From Monosiga brevicollis MX1 (lineage: Eukaryota > Opisthokonta > Choanoflagellata > Craspedida > Salpingoecidae): a DNA stretch of 64,000 nucleotides. The DNA is taken from NCBI RefSeq assembly GCF_000002865.3, contig NW_001865050.1, forward strand, positions 652,863-716,862, written 5' to 3'. Within the stretch, counting starts at the first letter, position 1. Every line of letters begins with the position of its first letter. This document shows, in pieces, positions 35,724 to 47,968 of this stretch. The notes under the pieces were generated by a model. The model saw nothing but the letters and a program-made list of their open reading frames with translations, made no database searches and was not told where the DNA came from. The position numbers were made by a program, and so were the translations under genes.

Positions 35724-36847
35724 ATGCCTGCGGGCGCTCGAGGCACGCGCCGCGGCGCGAGCACCATGGGTGCAGGCGCCGGTGCCGTGGCCGAGACCAT
35801 CCAGGTGGCCGTGCGTGTTCGACCGTTTAATGCGCGTGAGCTAGCTGGTGCCCACGCCTGCGTCGTCTCCATGCAAGACAACGTGACGACGGTCGACACG
35901 AGCGCAGGACCCCGACCCTTTGGCTTTGATCGCTGTTATTGGAGCCATGATAACTTTGCCGAGAGCGATGACGGCGTCCTCATTCCCGCCTCTGATTCCA
36001 GCCCATACGCCTCCCAACAGCATATCTTTGAAGACCTCGGTGCCACGCTGGTGACCAACGTTCTAGCCGGCTACAATGCTTGCGCCATGGCCTATGGCCA
36101 GACATCAGCCGGCAAGTCCTACACCATGATTGGCACCCCCACCAACCCAGGCTTGGTGCCGCGCCTTTGCGCTGCGCTCTTTGCTGCCCCAGTCCCAAAC
36201 AAAGTCCAACGCCAAGTAACCCTCAGCATGCTGGAAATATACAACGAGCAGATCAACGACTTACTCGCCTCCTCAACCGCCCTCCACGAGTGCCGCGTAC
36301 GCCAGCACCCCAAGCAGGGCTTTTTTGTCGAAGGCCTCACCCGGGTGCCCGTCAATGATCATGCTGATGTCCAGGCCCGCATGCAGGTTGGCACCAAACT
36401 GCGCACCACAGCCGCCACCAACATGAACAAGACCTCGAGCCGCTCCCACATGGTTGTCACTCTTCACGTCAAACAGGTGCGTGGCCCCCGGGCAGTATGG
36501 CAGGCTTCTCCATGTGCTCCTGTCAGCTCGACAGCCCAGCTCTGGTCTCTGCCCCGCCATTCGCCTGTCTCGCTTTTTTTTTTTCTTACCGTCCCGCCGT
36601 CACTTCCCCCTCCTGCTCTCACACGCATGCCCCTGCGGCTGTTGGCTCATCCACTTGCAGACTCAGGTGAATGGCAAGGGGGAAAGCACTACCAAAACCA
36701 GCGACATTCATCTGGTTGACCTTGCCGGCAGCGAGCGAACCGACCTGGCAGGCACCAGCGATCAGCGTTTCAAAGAAGGCCTAGCCATCAATCAATCCCT
36801 CTCCAACTTGGGTAGGTCCTTTGTCTCCAAACCCGTCGCCTTGCCAA

Positions 36848-36922
<75 letters not shown>

Positions 36923-39776
36923 GAGTCAAAAAATAAAAAAAAAGGGGGGGTCTGCCACATCTATCGCTGCCGTGCCCCTGAACACGAAACACGCCTCATT
37001 CTTGCGCGTGTGCAGGCAACGTTATCGCTGCCCTTGCTGATCAGGCAACCACGATCCCATACCGCAACTCGGTTTTGACCAAGCTTCTGTCCAACGCGCT
37101 GGGTGGCAACTCGCGCACCATGATGATTGCCAACATCTCGCCGTCCCCTCTCAACCTGGAGGAGACCTTGTCGACGCTCCGCTTTGCTGATCGCGCCAAG
37201 CGCATCAAATGCAAGGCCGTGGTCAATGAAAGCCCCACGGACAAACTGATCCGGGAACTCAAGGAGGAAAACCAGCGTCTCTTGGACATGCTCAAAGCGG
37301 CCGGGAGCGATGCCGATTCGGATGCCCTGCGCGCCGACAAGGCCGAGGTATCCCGCAATTTGGCCGACCTCGAACAAGCCTGGACCACCCGCATTGCATC
37401 GGCTCAACAACAGTGGCAACAGCAAGGGGCAGATCAAGAGGCCGATGCCACCCTGGAGCAGCACCCACACCTCAGCAATATCAACCCAGACCCTCAGCTC
37501 ACGCACGTTGTCAAGCATATTCTGCTGCCCGGGTCTACACCCGTCGGCAAGGCCATCGATGCCACTCAGTACCCCAACAACATTTACCTGCAGGGACCCA
37601 CTATTGCGGCTGAGCACGGCATGTTTGTGCGAGAGGATTTGCACGTGTTCCTGGATCCCAGCGTTGGCGCCACCACTCACGTCAACGGCCAACTCCTGAC
37701 CCAGCGTCGGCGCTTGGCCCACCTCGATCGCATCATCTTCAGTCCCACCCACTGCTTTGTTTTCATCGAGCCGCGCGGCCACGACATGAGTCACCAAGAC
37801 TCGGCAGCTGCTGTCAATCTGGATTCCATCGACTATGAATACATGCAGCTTGAGCTGGCTGCCGCCCAGGGTATGGGAGATATGCTGGTGGGTCGCAGCC
37901 CCTCAACCCTCTCCATGACGCCAGAGGCACAGCAGCTGCGTCAGGCGCTTCTGCAGACCGCACCCCTCATCACGCAGGCCAAAGCCATCAGTGTGGAAGT
38001 GGGACTGCCCACCCAATTTGAAATGTTTGTGCGCGCCGGCAAGGCCCACGCGCTGACTGATAGCAGCAAAGAGGTCATGATACAGGTCAGTATGCACAGC
38101 ATGGACAGGAGTACCCTGTGTATCCCATGTGGATCACGAGTTGTTGGGCACCCAGCGCGGTGCACGACCTAAGCACATTCACATGCCCGGTGATATTTGC
38201 TCCCTCACTTGGTGCCGTTTTGTTGTTGTTGTTGTTGTCGGGATTCAGGTGACCAATATGCAGACGCTTCACACATGGCACTGGACAGCCGACGTGTTTG
38301 AGGAGCGTTTCTACGTGATGCAAGACATTTACAACGCTCACCAAGCTGGAGACGCCGACACAGTTCGGGCCACCTTGGAGAAGAACAACCCCTTTGTTGA
38401 TACGCTCGAACCGGTGCGCCTGTGTTCCTTTGGCACGTGTTTAGATGAAACTTGGACCCTTGGCTGACCTTCGAATTCGGGCCCTGCGTTACCCCTCTTG
38501 CGCGTCTGTGCTGTAGGTATTTTTGGGCAGCGCGCACGTCTTCCTGCAACCCCTAGCCTACGGCATTGACATTGAAGAGCGCCTCCCCGTGAGCAACTAC
38601 CGGGGCGTGACTGTGGGCGAGCTGGAAATGCACGTCGCCTTGTGCAGTGCAAAGGGAGTGCCCAACGAAGGTTTTGAACATGTGCGGGATCCATCGGATC
38701 TCTTGGAAGGGCGAATGGATATCATGGTGAAGATAAAGCACGCCGAGCGCGTGGACTGGCTCAATGAAGACCCCTCGCGTGGCGTGCTCTGTCGCTTCCG
38801 CTTCTATACGGATGCCCGGTTTCGTGAGACGCGCATCGTACACAACAAGCAGCCGGCCGTTTTCAAGTATCACAAGCAGTTCACGCTGCCCAAGGCCACG
38901 CAAAATCTCTTGAATTACTTGCAAACCAATGCCTTGGTAATTGAATTGTGGGGAGCTCAGGGCCAGGGCACTCCTAGCACGCCAGGCCGGGGAGCCTCGG
39001 CCCGCAGCCCCCAAGCCCCGCCCTTGTCGCCGCCATCGGACTCTCGGGCAACGGATGAAGAACTGGATAAGATAGTGGCCCACTCGGCCTGGACCGAGGA
39101 GCGGCGGCGCTTGCAGGACACAATTCACAAGCAACAACAAGAGATTGACTTTCTTCACATTGAGAAGAGCGTCCTGGTTCGGGTACGATCCGTGCCTCCC
39201 ATCAATGCACATCCCATGTTTGACCTCTGCGTCATCCGTCTTCTCGTAGGCTTGCCGCTTTGTCGTGTTCTTGTGCGTGTGTCTGTGCCTCTGTCTCTGT
39301 CTCTGTTTCTCCGTGTCTCCGTGTCTTCGCGTTCCTCTTCTTTTTCCTTTTTTTTTTTCCTTTTTTTTTTTTCCTTTCTTTCTTTCATATTGTGCTCGAA
39401 CATAGGAAGCAACCCGGGCAAACAGTACGCTACGCTCCACGCTTGGCGAGGATCTCAACGACCTAGGCGACTATGACATTGATCTGACCGAGGCAGCCAC
39501 GGCGTTTGTGCAGGCCGAACGGCGCCTCTTTGCTCGTCGCCAATCCCTAACAGGGCAGGTATGCAACAGAGCAGTTGCATCTTTTGCCGTGCCATGGTAT
39601 TGGCGCACGTCGTAGATCTCATCGGTGTTTGCTTGCTCGTGCATGGGCAGGAACAAAACGGGAGTTTGCGCACCAGCGTCGAAAATCTGCATCGAGCGCA
39701 TCGTGAGGCTGGCCAGCGTCTGATGGACATGGTGCAGGCGGCTCTGAAGCGCGCTGAGGCGAGCCTCTCATCGTGA
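35724..39776 (+). CDS. Kinesin-3-type motor with FHA domain
   Basis: Seven exons (35724-36476, 36661-36811, 37016-38085, 38249-38413, 38517-39182, 39406-39558, 39651-39776) give 1,027 residues in phase. The N-terminal motor has VAVRVRPFN, the P-loop GQTSAGKSYTM (Ser in place of the usual Gly), LEIYNEQINDLL, switch I NMNKTSSRSH, switch II DIHLVDLAGSE and the neck region LSTLRFADRAKRIK. A short coiled coil follows, then an FHA domain (about residues 430-540) and a KIF1-like region with GSAHVFLQPLAYGID and a C2-like stretch. The C-terminus is coiled coil; no PH domain was seen. The order motor-FHA-KIF1-like region points to kinesin-3, perhaps the KIF28 type. Such motors carry vesicles toward microtubule plus ends. 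A second possible start is Met at 35766. Confidence 0.9.
36850..36921. repeat. CA microsatellite in a kinesin intron
   Basis: About 36 uninterrupted CA dinucleotides lie within the intron 36812-37015, soon after its donor. Confidence 0.95.
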
Positions 39777-40165
39777 CTGTAAACATGGTTTTGCAGCTTT
39801 GTAGTCCCGCCATGCCTGCTCGCGTGCTATCTCTCCGGACTTGATTCATTCCTTTGGCACAGCTGTCAAGCATGCCTCCTTTTTATGATAACATCAACAT
39901 TATATACTTATTTTCATGATCAAAGTTGCCTTACAGCCGTTTCAGCCGTCATGACATGATAATTAATCTAATTGACACGTGAATCAATTCATAGCCGCTC
40001 AACACCACTGCAACACCACTCGGACGCTCCAGTACTCAGCTTGATAGGGTGCCCATATCCTTCACACAGACCATGGTCGCACGCACAGCGCACTCTGGGA
40101 CTAGGTTCGACATTTGGATGGCGGGACCCATTGATGATCGTTGACAGGTGAAATCAAACTGGGTC
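39777..40165. other. Convergent AT-rich spacer, no gene seen
   Basis: This sequence lies between the stops of the kinesin (+) and the GTPBP-type gene (-). It has AT-rich patches near 39880-39990 and no coding signal. Confidence 0.6.
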
Positions 40166-42999
40166 CTATACCGTCAAATGAGGGGTCCTGTCGGCCTCAT
40201 TCTCACTCTCGTCCTCCTGCTCATCGAGAGGTTCTTGATCAGACTGCGGCCCTGAACCGAGCTGATTGGTGCACACGGTACCAAGGCCGCGGCAAACTTG
40301 ATTCTGAAATACGAAGCGTGCACCAGGCTAACATGGACAAGCACACCACCCAGCGTCATGAGAGCATGCTGGCTGCCGTTGATCAGCGTATCGAGAGCTG
40401 ACGCCAAGGGAGAACCGCGAACAGTGCATGGTGGGTGTGTACACTCGTACCAAGACGACCTCTGGTCGACACACCCAAGTCAGGGTGGCAGTGGTGGTAT
40501 CCTCCTCATGTTCCAGTGGGCCGTGCAGCTGCGTCAGACGGCAATGTTGCCTCACGCTTCCCAGGTACACGCACACCTGAACGGATGCCCAATGGGTGTG
40601 AGTCATTGAGGTCATGTGGAAAGCCGCCAGCGATTGTCGTGCCCGCACCTCGGTGCCTTCTGTGAGCGACGCCTCGGCTTTGGTGAGCATCAAGGATGCC
40701 TCAAAGCTGGTGCAAACGGATACTTGATCCTATCCAGGAGCAGGGGCCCGCATCAACACGTTATTGAACATGAACAAACACACACCCGCACATGCATAAT
40801 GGGAACGCTGAAAACGGTTGGAAAACCAGGAACAACCACGATACCGGATCTTGCACAAGCACTTGGCCGCGCCGCGCCAAAGAGGTGGCAACACCTGCCA
40901 ACGCAAAGGTGGCAACATCACCGGCCTACAACGATCACAATGCCCGCGAGAACCACGTGCCGACCGTGCACAGCGAAAGCAGCGGTGAGATAAAAGTCAG
41001 GATGTTGAAAGCATGTTTAGCAACGTCTGCCTGCGAGCTTTTGCGAGGCCAACCTCGACAGCCTTGACAGGGGTGCGGTGGCGCTGTACGTCCGTCACGG
41101 TCACGGGAGCAAAGCAGCCGCTGTCATCGGGGCCTAAAAAGAGGAGGTCCCCGACTTGAACACGGCCTTGAATGAGCTCACCACCCACCACCAGGCCCGT
41201 GTCCGGAACATCAAAAGTCTCTTGGACGTGGCAGAGAGGATCGGCCAGACGCTGACGAGCGTGGCGTTTGCCGCTATCCGTGGGCAACATGTTCAGCATA
41301 TGCTTGAGGTGGTCCAGATTCTGGCCGGTGACACAAGACAGTAAAAGAATGGGGATGATGTTTCTACACAGCCGTCATAGCAGCTCAAATGATGAAACAG
41401 GCACAACTTCAAAGCAGCATCCGAGAGCACGATACGGGGCATTGAGGGCCGGGCATGGCACAAGGGTAATCGCCTACCGTGTGTCCCCGTTGCGCGCGGC
41501 GCTCATCACGTCATCGCGATTGCGAATCAAAAAGGGGACCCGCTTGCAAGTCGGGGCCTTGATGGCTGTTGCAATCTACGCAGTGTCGGTATGATCGCAC
41601 CCCGGTAGTGGCGGTGGAGGGCAGCGTGGTGAGGGGGAAACGGTGTTTGAGCTCGTGATAGAACAGGGATGGCAGAACACTTGATCTGTCATCACATTCA
41701 AACCTCGGTTAGGGTGGCCTTAAGCTGCACTTTGGAGCTCTGGTCAATCTTTGTGACCAGCACAATCATGCGGCACTCGAGAGCACACGCCACAGCCAGA
41801 TGCTCCTAGACGACGAAGAAGCAGTGAGAGGGCCATCAACATTATCATGGCTGATTGGAGGAAAAGCCCAGCATCATTCGACTGCATGACTGGAATCCGA
41901 TTTTGCCTCAACGGAAGAAGGTCCGAAAAAAAAAAAAAAAAGCACGAGCGAATTTGGAAGCATATGATGACGAGGCAGAGGGTTAGAGCAAAGAAGCAAG
42001 TCTTGGTACCTTGGCGCGAGGGGTCATGCCATGGTTGGCAGCGACAACGAGAACAACGTAATCCAGCGAGGGGTCTGCGAGGGCGCGCATGGCAGTCTTT
42101 TCATACTTGATGTGACCGGGCGAGTCACGGAGATGAACGAGTTTGGTGGCACGCTGGCAAATTTGTGCCAAGGTGGCAACGGTCCCGGCATCATCGTGGT
42201 TGACCAGACGACCGTGCTCGTCGAACCCGATAATTTCGGTGTTCAGACACGACGTGCGACCGGTCAACATCTCGTGGTTGTGGCGGAATATATTCAGACG
42301 AGCGGCGCCTAGTTCCGTCTCCAAGATGCCCGAGCCCAAGACGCCAATCAGGGTACTCTTTCCCACGCCAGAGTCACCAACGAGGGCCAAGCGCACGTCA
42401 AGGAAATGCTGCTCCTCGCGAACACGCCGCAGATGAACTTCGGCCACCATGCCAGAGCCATCAAAGGAGAGACGGCTGTGAATAGTCGTAATGTGCGCCC
42501 CGGCCTTTTCGGCCATCAAGGCCAGCGTCTCCAGAGACGCGGCTAGATCGTGCTCTTGCAGTCCCTGAACGGTGCCATCGTCAGCCACGCCAATCTGGTG
42601 GTGGGACATGAGCCAGCATAAGTAAAGCATTGAACGGAGCTGAGAGCTGGAGGTCTGATGCATCATCGAGCAGCCACAAGTGGTTGGACGCCACCAGACC
42701 TGGTAGACGCATTCGCCATCGCCCTCCGCCAGGCGCCACCGCATCTGAGTGATGAGATGCGTAAGGCGTTGCGAGGTCACATTCACCAGCTTGAGCTTGT
42801 ACTCGGTATTGCCCTCCTATTGTGTAATGCACCGGCAAGACAAAAAGAGGCGTCATGGAACAAAGCGCAGTGTAGCGTGCAGCGAGGCGGAGGTGGTGGG
42901 CGGAGCAGCATTGGCACCTGGGGTTCTGGGGGTAGGTGGGGTGGTGACTGCGCCAGCGTCCGTTGCTTGGCACGCGCCAGGAGGGGGTGTTGTGCCCAT
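40166..42999 (-). CDS. GTPBP1/GTPBP2-type translational GTPase
   Basis: Supported exons: 42862-42999, 42700-42816, 42010-42594, 41704-41805, 41478-41575, 41054-41363, 40845-40925, 40649-40729 and 40451-40576, each in phase. A last exon probably ends at 40166. Family landmarks are EGNTEYKLKLVN, LITQMRWRLAEGDGE, IGVADDGTVQGL, G1 ALVGDSGVGKSTLIGVL, FRHNHEMLTGRTS, G3 DSPGHIKYEKT, G4 VTKID, SCVTGQNLDHLKHML, GGELIQGRVQVGDLLFLGP and AGDVATFALA. GTPBP1/2 are elongation-factor-like GTPases linked to ribosome rescue and mRNA decay. The N-terminal exon is Pro/Thr-rich and unlike other family members; its start (42999) is tentative, as is the C-terminal exon that begins near 40299 (NQVCRGLGTV). Confidence 0.88.
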
Positions 43000-44074
43000 G
43001 CCATGGCTACCATCCACGGACGAGCTGAAATGAGCACTCGGAGGCCAGAGGCATGCACGGGTCAGCAGCAAGTCAGCAACGCAACTTGAAGGTCAACACA
43101 CCAGACAACGTCTTTTGGGAGTCCATGATGAAGGCTGGCTGGAATGAGGTACCGGGCCGGGCCGGGCCGGGCCGAGCAGGGCTGGCCGAGCCGGGTCGTG
43201 TCCTTTGAGAGGTTCGAAAAGGCTAAATTCGTATGCGATGTGCGGCGAGATGATGTCGGAACAGGTCCTGACAAGGGGAGTGAGGATGACGCGAGTTCCA
43301 AGTCTGCATGATTTGGTTCAGCGAGCTGGACTGCGCGACGTCGGCCAGGACAAGAAACTGCAACCATGCCGATGACTCGCGTCCACACACACGCGCAGGC
43401 TTGACCCAAATTTGGCCATTCGACCTCAACTCGCTCACTTACCGGCGTGCTCATCATCATCGTCTTGACTGAACGCCCAGCACCCATCGACACCTACAAA
43501 GCATGGAAACCGCACCTTGCTCAGTAAATCCAGGCTGAATGTTATGAATGCCAGCCCGGCTCCTGCACCGCCATCAAGCAGGCACGTCCGGCGCTGCCAT
43601 TGGACCAACCACCCGCGGGTCGTCCGGGTCTGTCCGCAGGAGAGCAGGAGGCGTAACCGGCCCTGCAACATCCACCTGAGCACCGCCTTTATGCTGCACA
43701 AAAGAGCGTTTGTGCAGATGGTAATAGTCACACTAGCCAAGATTTTGCAGAACGAGTGACGGTTTGTGCGGCTTTCGCCAACCGCTCCAACGCTACGTGT
43801 GCGATGCTGCTCTTGACCTAAAAATACCAACTTCTGAAGGGCTACTTTTAGACGATCGTTGTCAATGTCATTTTACAGAGGTGTTATGAAAATACACCTC
43901 CGGCGCGGCATGAGAGAGAGAGAGAGAGAGAGAGAGATTTGAGAGAGAGAGAGACACACACACACACACACACATACACAGCGAGAGATTTGAGCGAGAG
44001 ATTTGAGAGAGAGAGAGAGAGAGAGAGAGGCAGTGTCACGAACGGACGACGCCGAGCTGTGTGAGCGCGGCATC
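43000..44074. other. Spacer between divergent genes with GGGCC and GA/CA repeats
   Basis: It contains a GGGCC-type pentamer run (about 43147-43187), a GA run (about 43913-43936), a CA run (about 43953-43976) and another GA run (44000-44030) ending just before the myotubularin start. Reverse-strand open frames (43435-43830) have no recognised domain; they could be 5' exons of the GTPBP-type gene but I cannot support that. Confidence 0.55.
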
Positions 44075-47000
44075 ATGGACGAGATCGAACCGATCAAGGT
44101 CTGGTTCCGTGTTCGTCCGTGTTTGCGGCTTGGGAATTGGCTTTGTGTCGGCGCCTTTGTGCAGTGCATTGGCCAGTGAGACTGGGTCGCTTTGTGGAGG
44201 AGGCCCTCGCGCGCGCTCTGAGAGAGGGAGGATGAGCGCGATCGCCTGCCTGCCTGAGCACGCTCTGGCTTGACATTGGGTGGCAGCTCATCCGCCCCGA
44301 ATGATTCACCTGCCTGATTGTGTTAGATTAACAACGTGTCCCTGCGCCAGAACAACCGGACCGTAGCCACGGGCGTGCTCAAGTTTCAACATGCCGTCAT
44401 GCTCTTCCACGATGCTGCCTCCGGAACAGAGCAGTGGGTCAGTCTTGACACCTCCACACCACCCCCGCCAATCTGACTCAAGAGGACATGACAACGAGCC
44501 TTGCAGTGGCTTGAACCGTTCTCATCCTCGTTTGTCCCTCGATACGAATTGCGTGCCATGTGCCAGATTGAGTACATGATCATTCAGACGGTGGACATGG
44601 TCAAGCTTGGCCCTACTTGGATCCTCAACATCTTCTGCAAGAATTTTCGCAAGATCGAGTTCCAGATGACCTCGGAAGACGACTGCCTCCGCGCCCACGA
44701 CCGCCTTCAAGAATTGAGCCTCCCTGGTGAGTGGTTGGCCGGTTTTCCACTTATCCTTGAACGCCAGTCTCACACATGCATGGGCACCACAAAACCGATT
44801 ACGGCATTGTTGATCGGCATGTTGATCCACCTTGCTTTTCGGACGCCACCAGAGGATTTGGAGCAATTGGACGCCTTTCGCCCCCAGCGCAAGATTGATT
44901 CGGATGTCGACGGCTGGGCGCTCTACTCGCCCATGGCCGAATACGGACGCATGGGTGTACCCAACCCTCAGTGGCAGCAAGTAGATTACAACAATACTTA
45001 CAACGTAAGGTGAAGGCCATTCTCGATTTGCCGTTGATCAGGTGTACGTGTTCACCGGCCGCCCCCGGTGTCATGACGTAGCTCTGCCCGACATACGGAC
45101 GGACGCTCTACCTCCCAAGCTCCGTGACAATGGAGCAAGCCTTTGCCAGTGCCAAGTTTCGCAGCAAGCAGCGCCTGCCAGTCCTCAGCTATCTCTTTCA
45201 GCGCAATCAAGTCAGTGTTGACCTCTTTCTCTTACAGTTGTACCAGACTCCTTATTTTTCCCCTCTTCCGACCATGTCCGACCAGGCTCATGCGTTGATC
45301 ACTGCGCGCACCCACACACATATACAGGCGGCCATCTGCCGCTGTGCGCAACCACTGACCGGCGTGCAAGCCAAGCGCTCCGAAGACGACGAAGCACTTC
45401 TCGAGTTTATTCGACTTTGCAACCCTCACAGCGAATTGCCCCTCATCATCGTCGACACCCGCCCTCGGGTACGGCCCAGGACCTAATCACCCCCAACTCC
45501 AATCAACACGTGTGCCTGCTGATATACAGCATGGTCCTTGATGCACGCTCACCTAGTCTTCATGGCGCCCCACCCGTACAGATGAATGCCATGGCCAATA
45601 AAGCCGCTGGCAAAGGCTTTGAAAACATGGAAGGCTACACAAACTGTCGCCTAGAGTTCCACGGTCCGTGTGCAAACTCAAGCTGCTTGCTCTCACAAAG
45701 TATCAAGCTCTCATTTGCTTTATCCCGCAGGCATTGAAAACATCCATACCATGCGTGGCAGCCTCAACGCGCTTGTCAAAGGTCGGTCACGACAACAGTC
45801 AAGAGATGCCCTCGCATGCACCACCCACCTTGGCTCGCGCAAGCCCACCTTGGCTCGCTCGACTTGCTGTCCCGTAGTTGTGCAAGACCCGACCATCTCC
45901 ATGTCCAAGTATCTCAAGGGTGCGCCCCCCTGCCGCGTTTTGGTGCATGCAGCTGTTTGCATTTCGCTTGGCATCCGCGTTCTATATGCCAGCAAGCAAG
46001 AGAAACTCACCTTGCCATGACCACCAAATAGGCATCCAGGAATGCGCGTGGCTTAAGCATATCCAGGCCGTGCTGAAGACAACCATGGTGATCACTCGCT
46101 ACATTCAAGATGGCCACTCGGTCCTGGTGCACTGCAGGTGATCACTCGCATGTCCCTGGCCACGAATCCATGCCTCCGGTTGCACAACCAAAGGCGTGCT
46201 CAAAGCAACCTTTTGATCGTGTGCTGCTGCTGGTACTGCTGGTGATTACATGTCGACTTTGATCACGATAACTAACGGCAAGGCCATCTTTCGTGTGTTA
46301 GTGACGGTTGGGACCGCACAGCCCAAACTTGCTCCCTGGCCGGCCTGATGCTGGACCCCTACTACCGCACCATCGAGGGGTACATTGTTTTGATTGAAAA
46401 GGAATGGCTGTCCTTTGGCCACAAATTTCTTGATCGCAATGGCTTTCTCAAGGGCAGCGGCCGCGTATGTCCAGGCAGCTGTGACGCAAACGTCGTCCTG
46501 CAGTGCCATTTGTCGCCCGTTCACTTTTTGCCCGCTTCGCCACACGTCCTTCTCTGTAGGAGGTCTCGCCCATTTTTCTTCAACTTCTCGAATGCACCTG
46601 GTGCTTGCAACGGCAATTCCCATTGGCCTTTGAGTTCAACGAGTCTTTCCTCATTGCCATGCACGATTGCTTACATTCGTGCAAGGTACGTACGTGCTTG
46701 AGCCGCGTCTACCCTTCATGCGGGTCATTGTCCAGCCCACTCGCACTGACACAATCTGCCCATTGGCTTGACGTTACCATTTAGTTTGGCACCTTCCTGG
46801 GTAATTGCGAACAGGCTCGCCGTGATGCCAAATTGCATGAACGCACACAGTCCGCTTGGAGCTACCTCTACTCGCGGTACGCACCAGTTCTTCAACTCAC
46901 GGCCAAAGCGGTGCCCTTGCTTCTCTTTAACAACGATTCAATGTCACCTTGGCCTCGTCTCTTGCACGTGTAGCAAAAGCGAGTTTATCAACCCATTTTA

Positions 47001-47430
47001 CGACGCTTCGCAAGATCCTGAGGGTGGCGTCCTCAACCCATCACTTGCACCACAGCACTTTGAGCTGTGGTCGGCCATGTACTGTCGGTGGGAGTCTGCC
47101 AGCCTGCCACGCCAACCACTGCTGCGATCCTTTGAATATTACAAAGTCAAGCTGGATCATGACAAGCGCCGATTGGCCGAGGCAAAGGCGCGCCTCAGCC
47201 CCGCCGCAGCCAGCACTGAGACCAATCCGTCCACAGAAGATCCTATTCCCAGCCCCTTGGAGGTGGGTTAGATAGTCCTTTCGATGCTACTCGATACCAT
47301 TCAGTCATGTGGGGCCAGAAGCCTGCTAGACACGGCGATCGCTTCTCATGTCATGTCTTTTTTCGTTCGTCCATAGCCCCTCCAAACCTGGTTGGATAAC
47401 TCTACTTCAAGCATCATGCAATCTTGGTGA
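44075..47430 (+). CDS. Myotubularin-family phosphoinositide 3-phosphatase (MTMR6/7/8 type)
   Basis: Fifteen exons (44075-44098, 44327-44437, 44507-44726, 44853-45004, 45082-45210, 45328-45468, 45582-45663, 45731-45781, 45878-45919, 46032-46137, 46302-46464, 46560-46685, 46785-46876, 46974-47262, 47377-47430) total 593 residues. An N-terminal PH-GRAM domain precedes the phosphatase domain: [63 protein letters not shown]. The active site [11 protein letters not shown] (C-x5-R, with both Asp) is intact and split by an intron at the Ser codon. Downstream blocks [24 protein letters not shown] and FGTFLGNCE match MTMR6/7/8. The enzyme should remove the 3-phosphate of PI3P and PI(3,5)P2 on endosomal membranes. 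The C-terminus is short, with no FYVE domain. Confidence 0.94.
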
Positions 47431-47968
47431 ACCCATGGCTGCCATTTGGCTCTTGGGCTCTGCCCTGCCTGTCTTGAAAACTAGTTTACTAGGCCCAATG
47501 CTTTTTTGAAAGTAATTCATGCACATTTCAGACTCTTGCCCACGGCTTTGTCTCGATGATCTATCGTCTCGATTGTGTCCAGCAGCGCAGCCACGCAATA
47601 AAGGCACGGTGTTGACAAAGCATGAAGAACACGTCGCTTGCAGGCGCGCATGCTGAATACAATGGACCAGATCTGCCCCGAAATCAAGCTCTGCACAGTT
47701 TCTGATGGGGATTTCGAGGGGCATTCACAAATGAAGAAGAATCGCAATAAACAAGAACACACGGGGGAATAATGTGACTGAGACACAAGCGCCAAGGGCT
47801 TCAAAGAAGCGAGGCATGGTCAAAAGGAAAGCACCAAGCCTGAGCGCGTAACGAAGGGAGCCAAAAGAAAAAAAATCACAAAACATGCATCATAGCACAC
47901 AAGCGGGGAAAGCATTTCACGGCAGAGAAGATCGGAGACCTCGAGAAAGCGCTATGCTTTGTGGTGAC
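47431..47968. other. Convergent spacer, no gene seen
   Basis: This sequence lies between the stops of the myotubularin (+) and the first mucin-like gene (-). Short frames only; no motif or splice pattern is recognised. Confidence 0.6.

Noticed and set aside
38553-39458. Reverse open frame of 301 codons
   Set aside because: Antisense to the kinesin exon 38517-39182 and an intron; the forward frame carries the conserved KIF1-like region.
43435-43830. Possible reverse-strand gene beside the GTPBP-type start
   Set aside because: 131 codons with no domain; could be a 5' exon but no consistent splice to 42999 was found.
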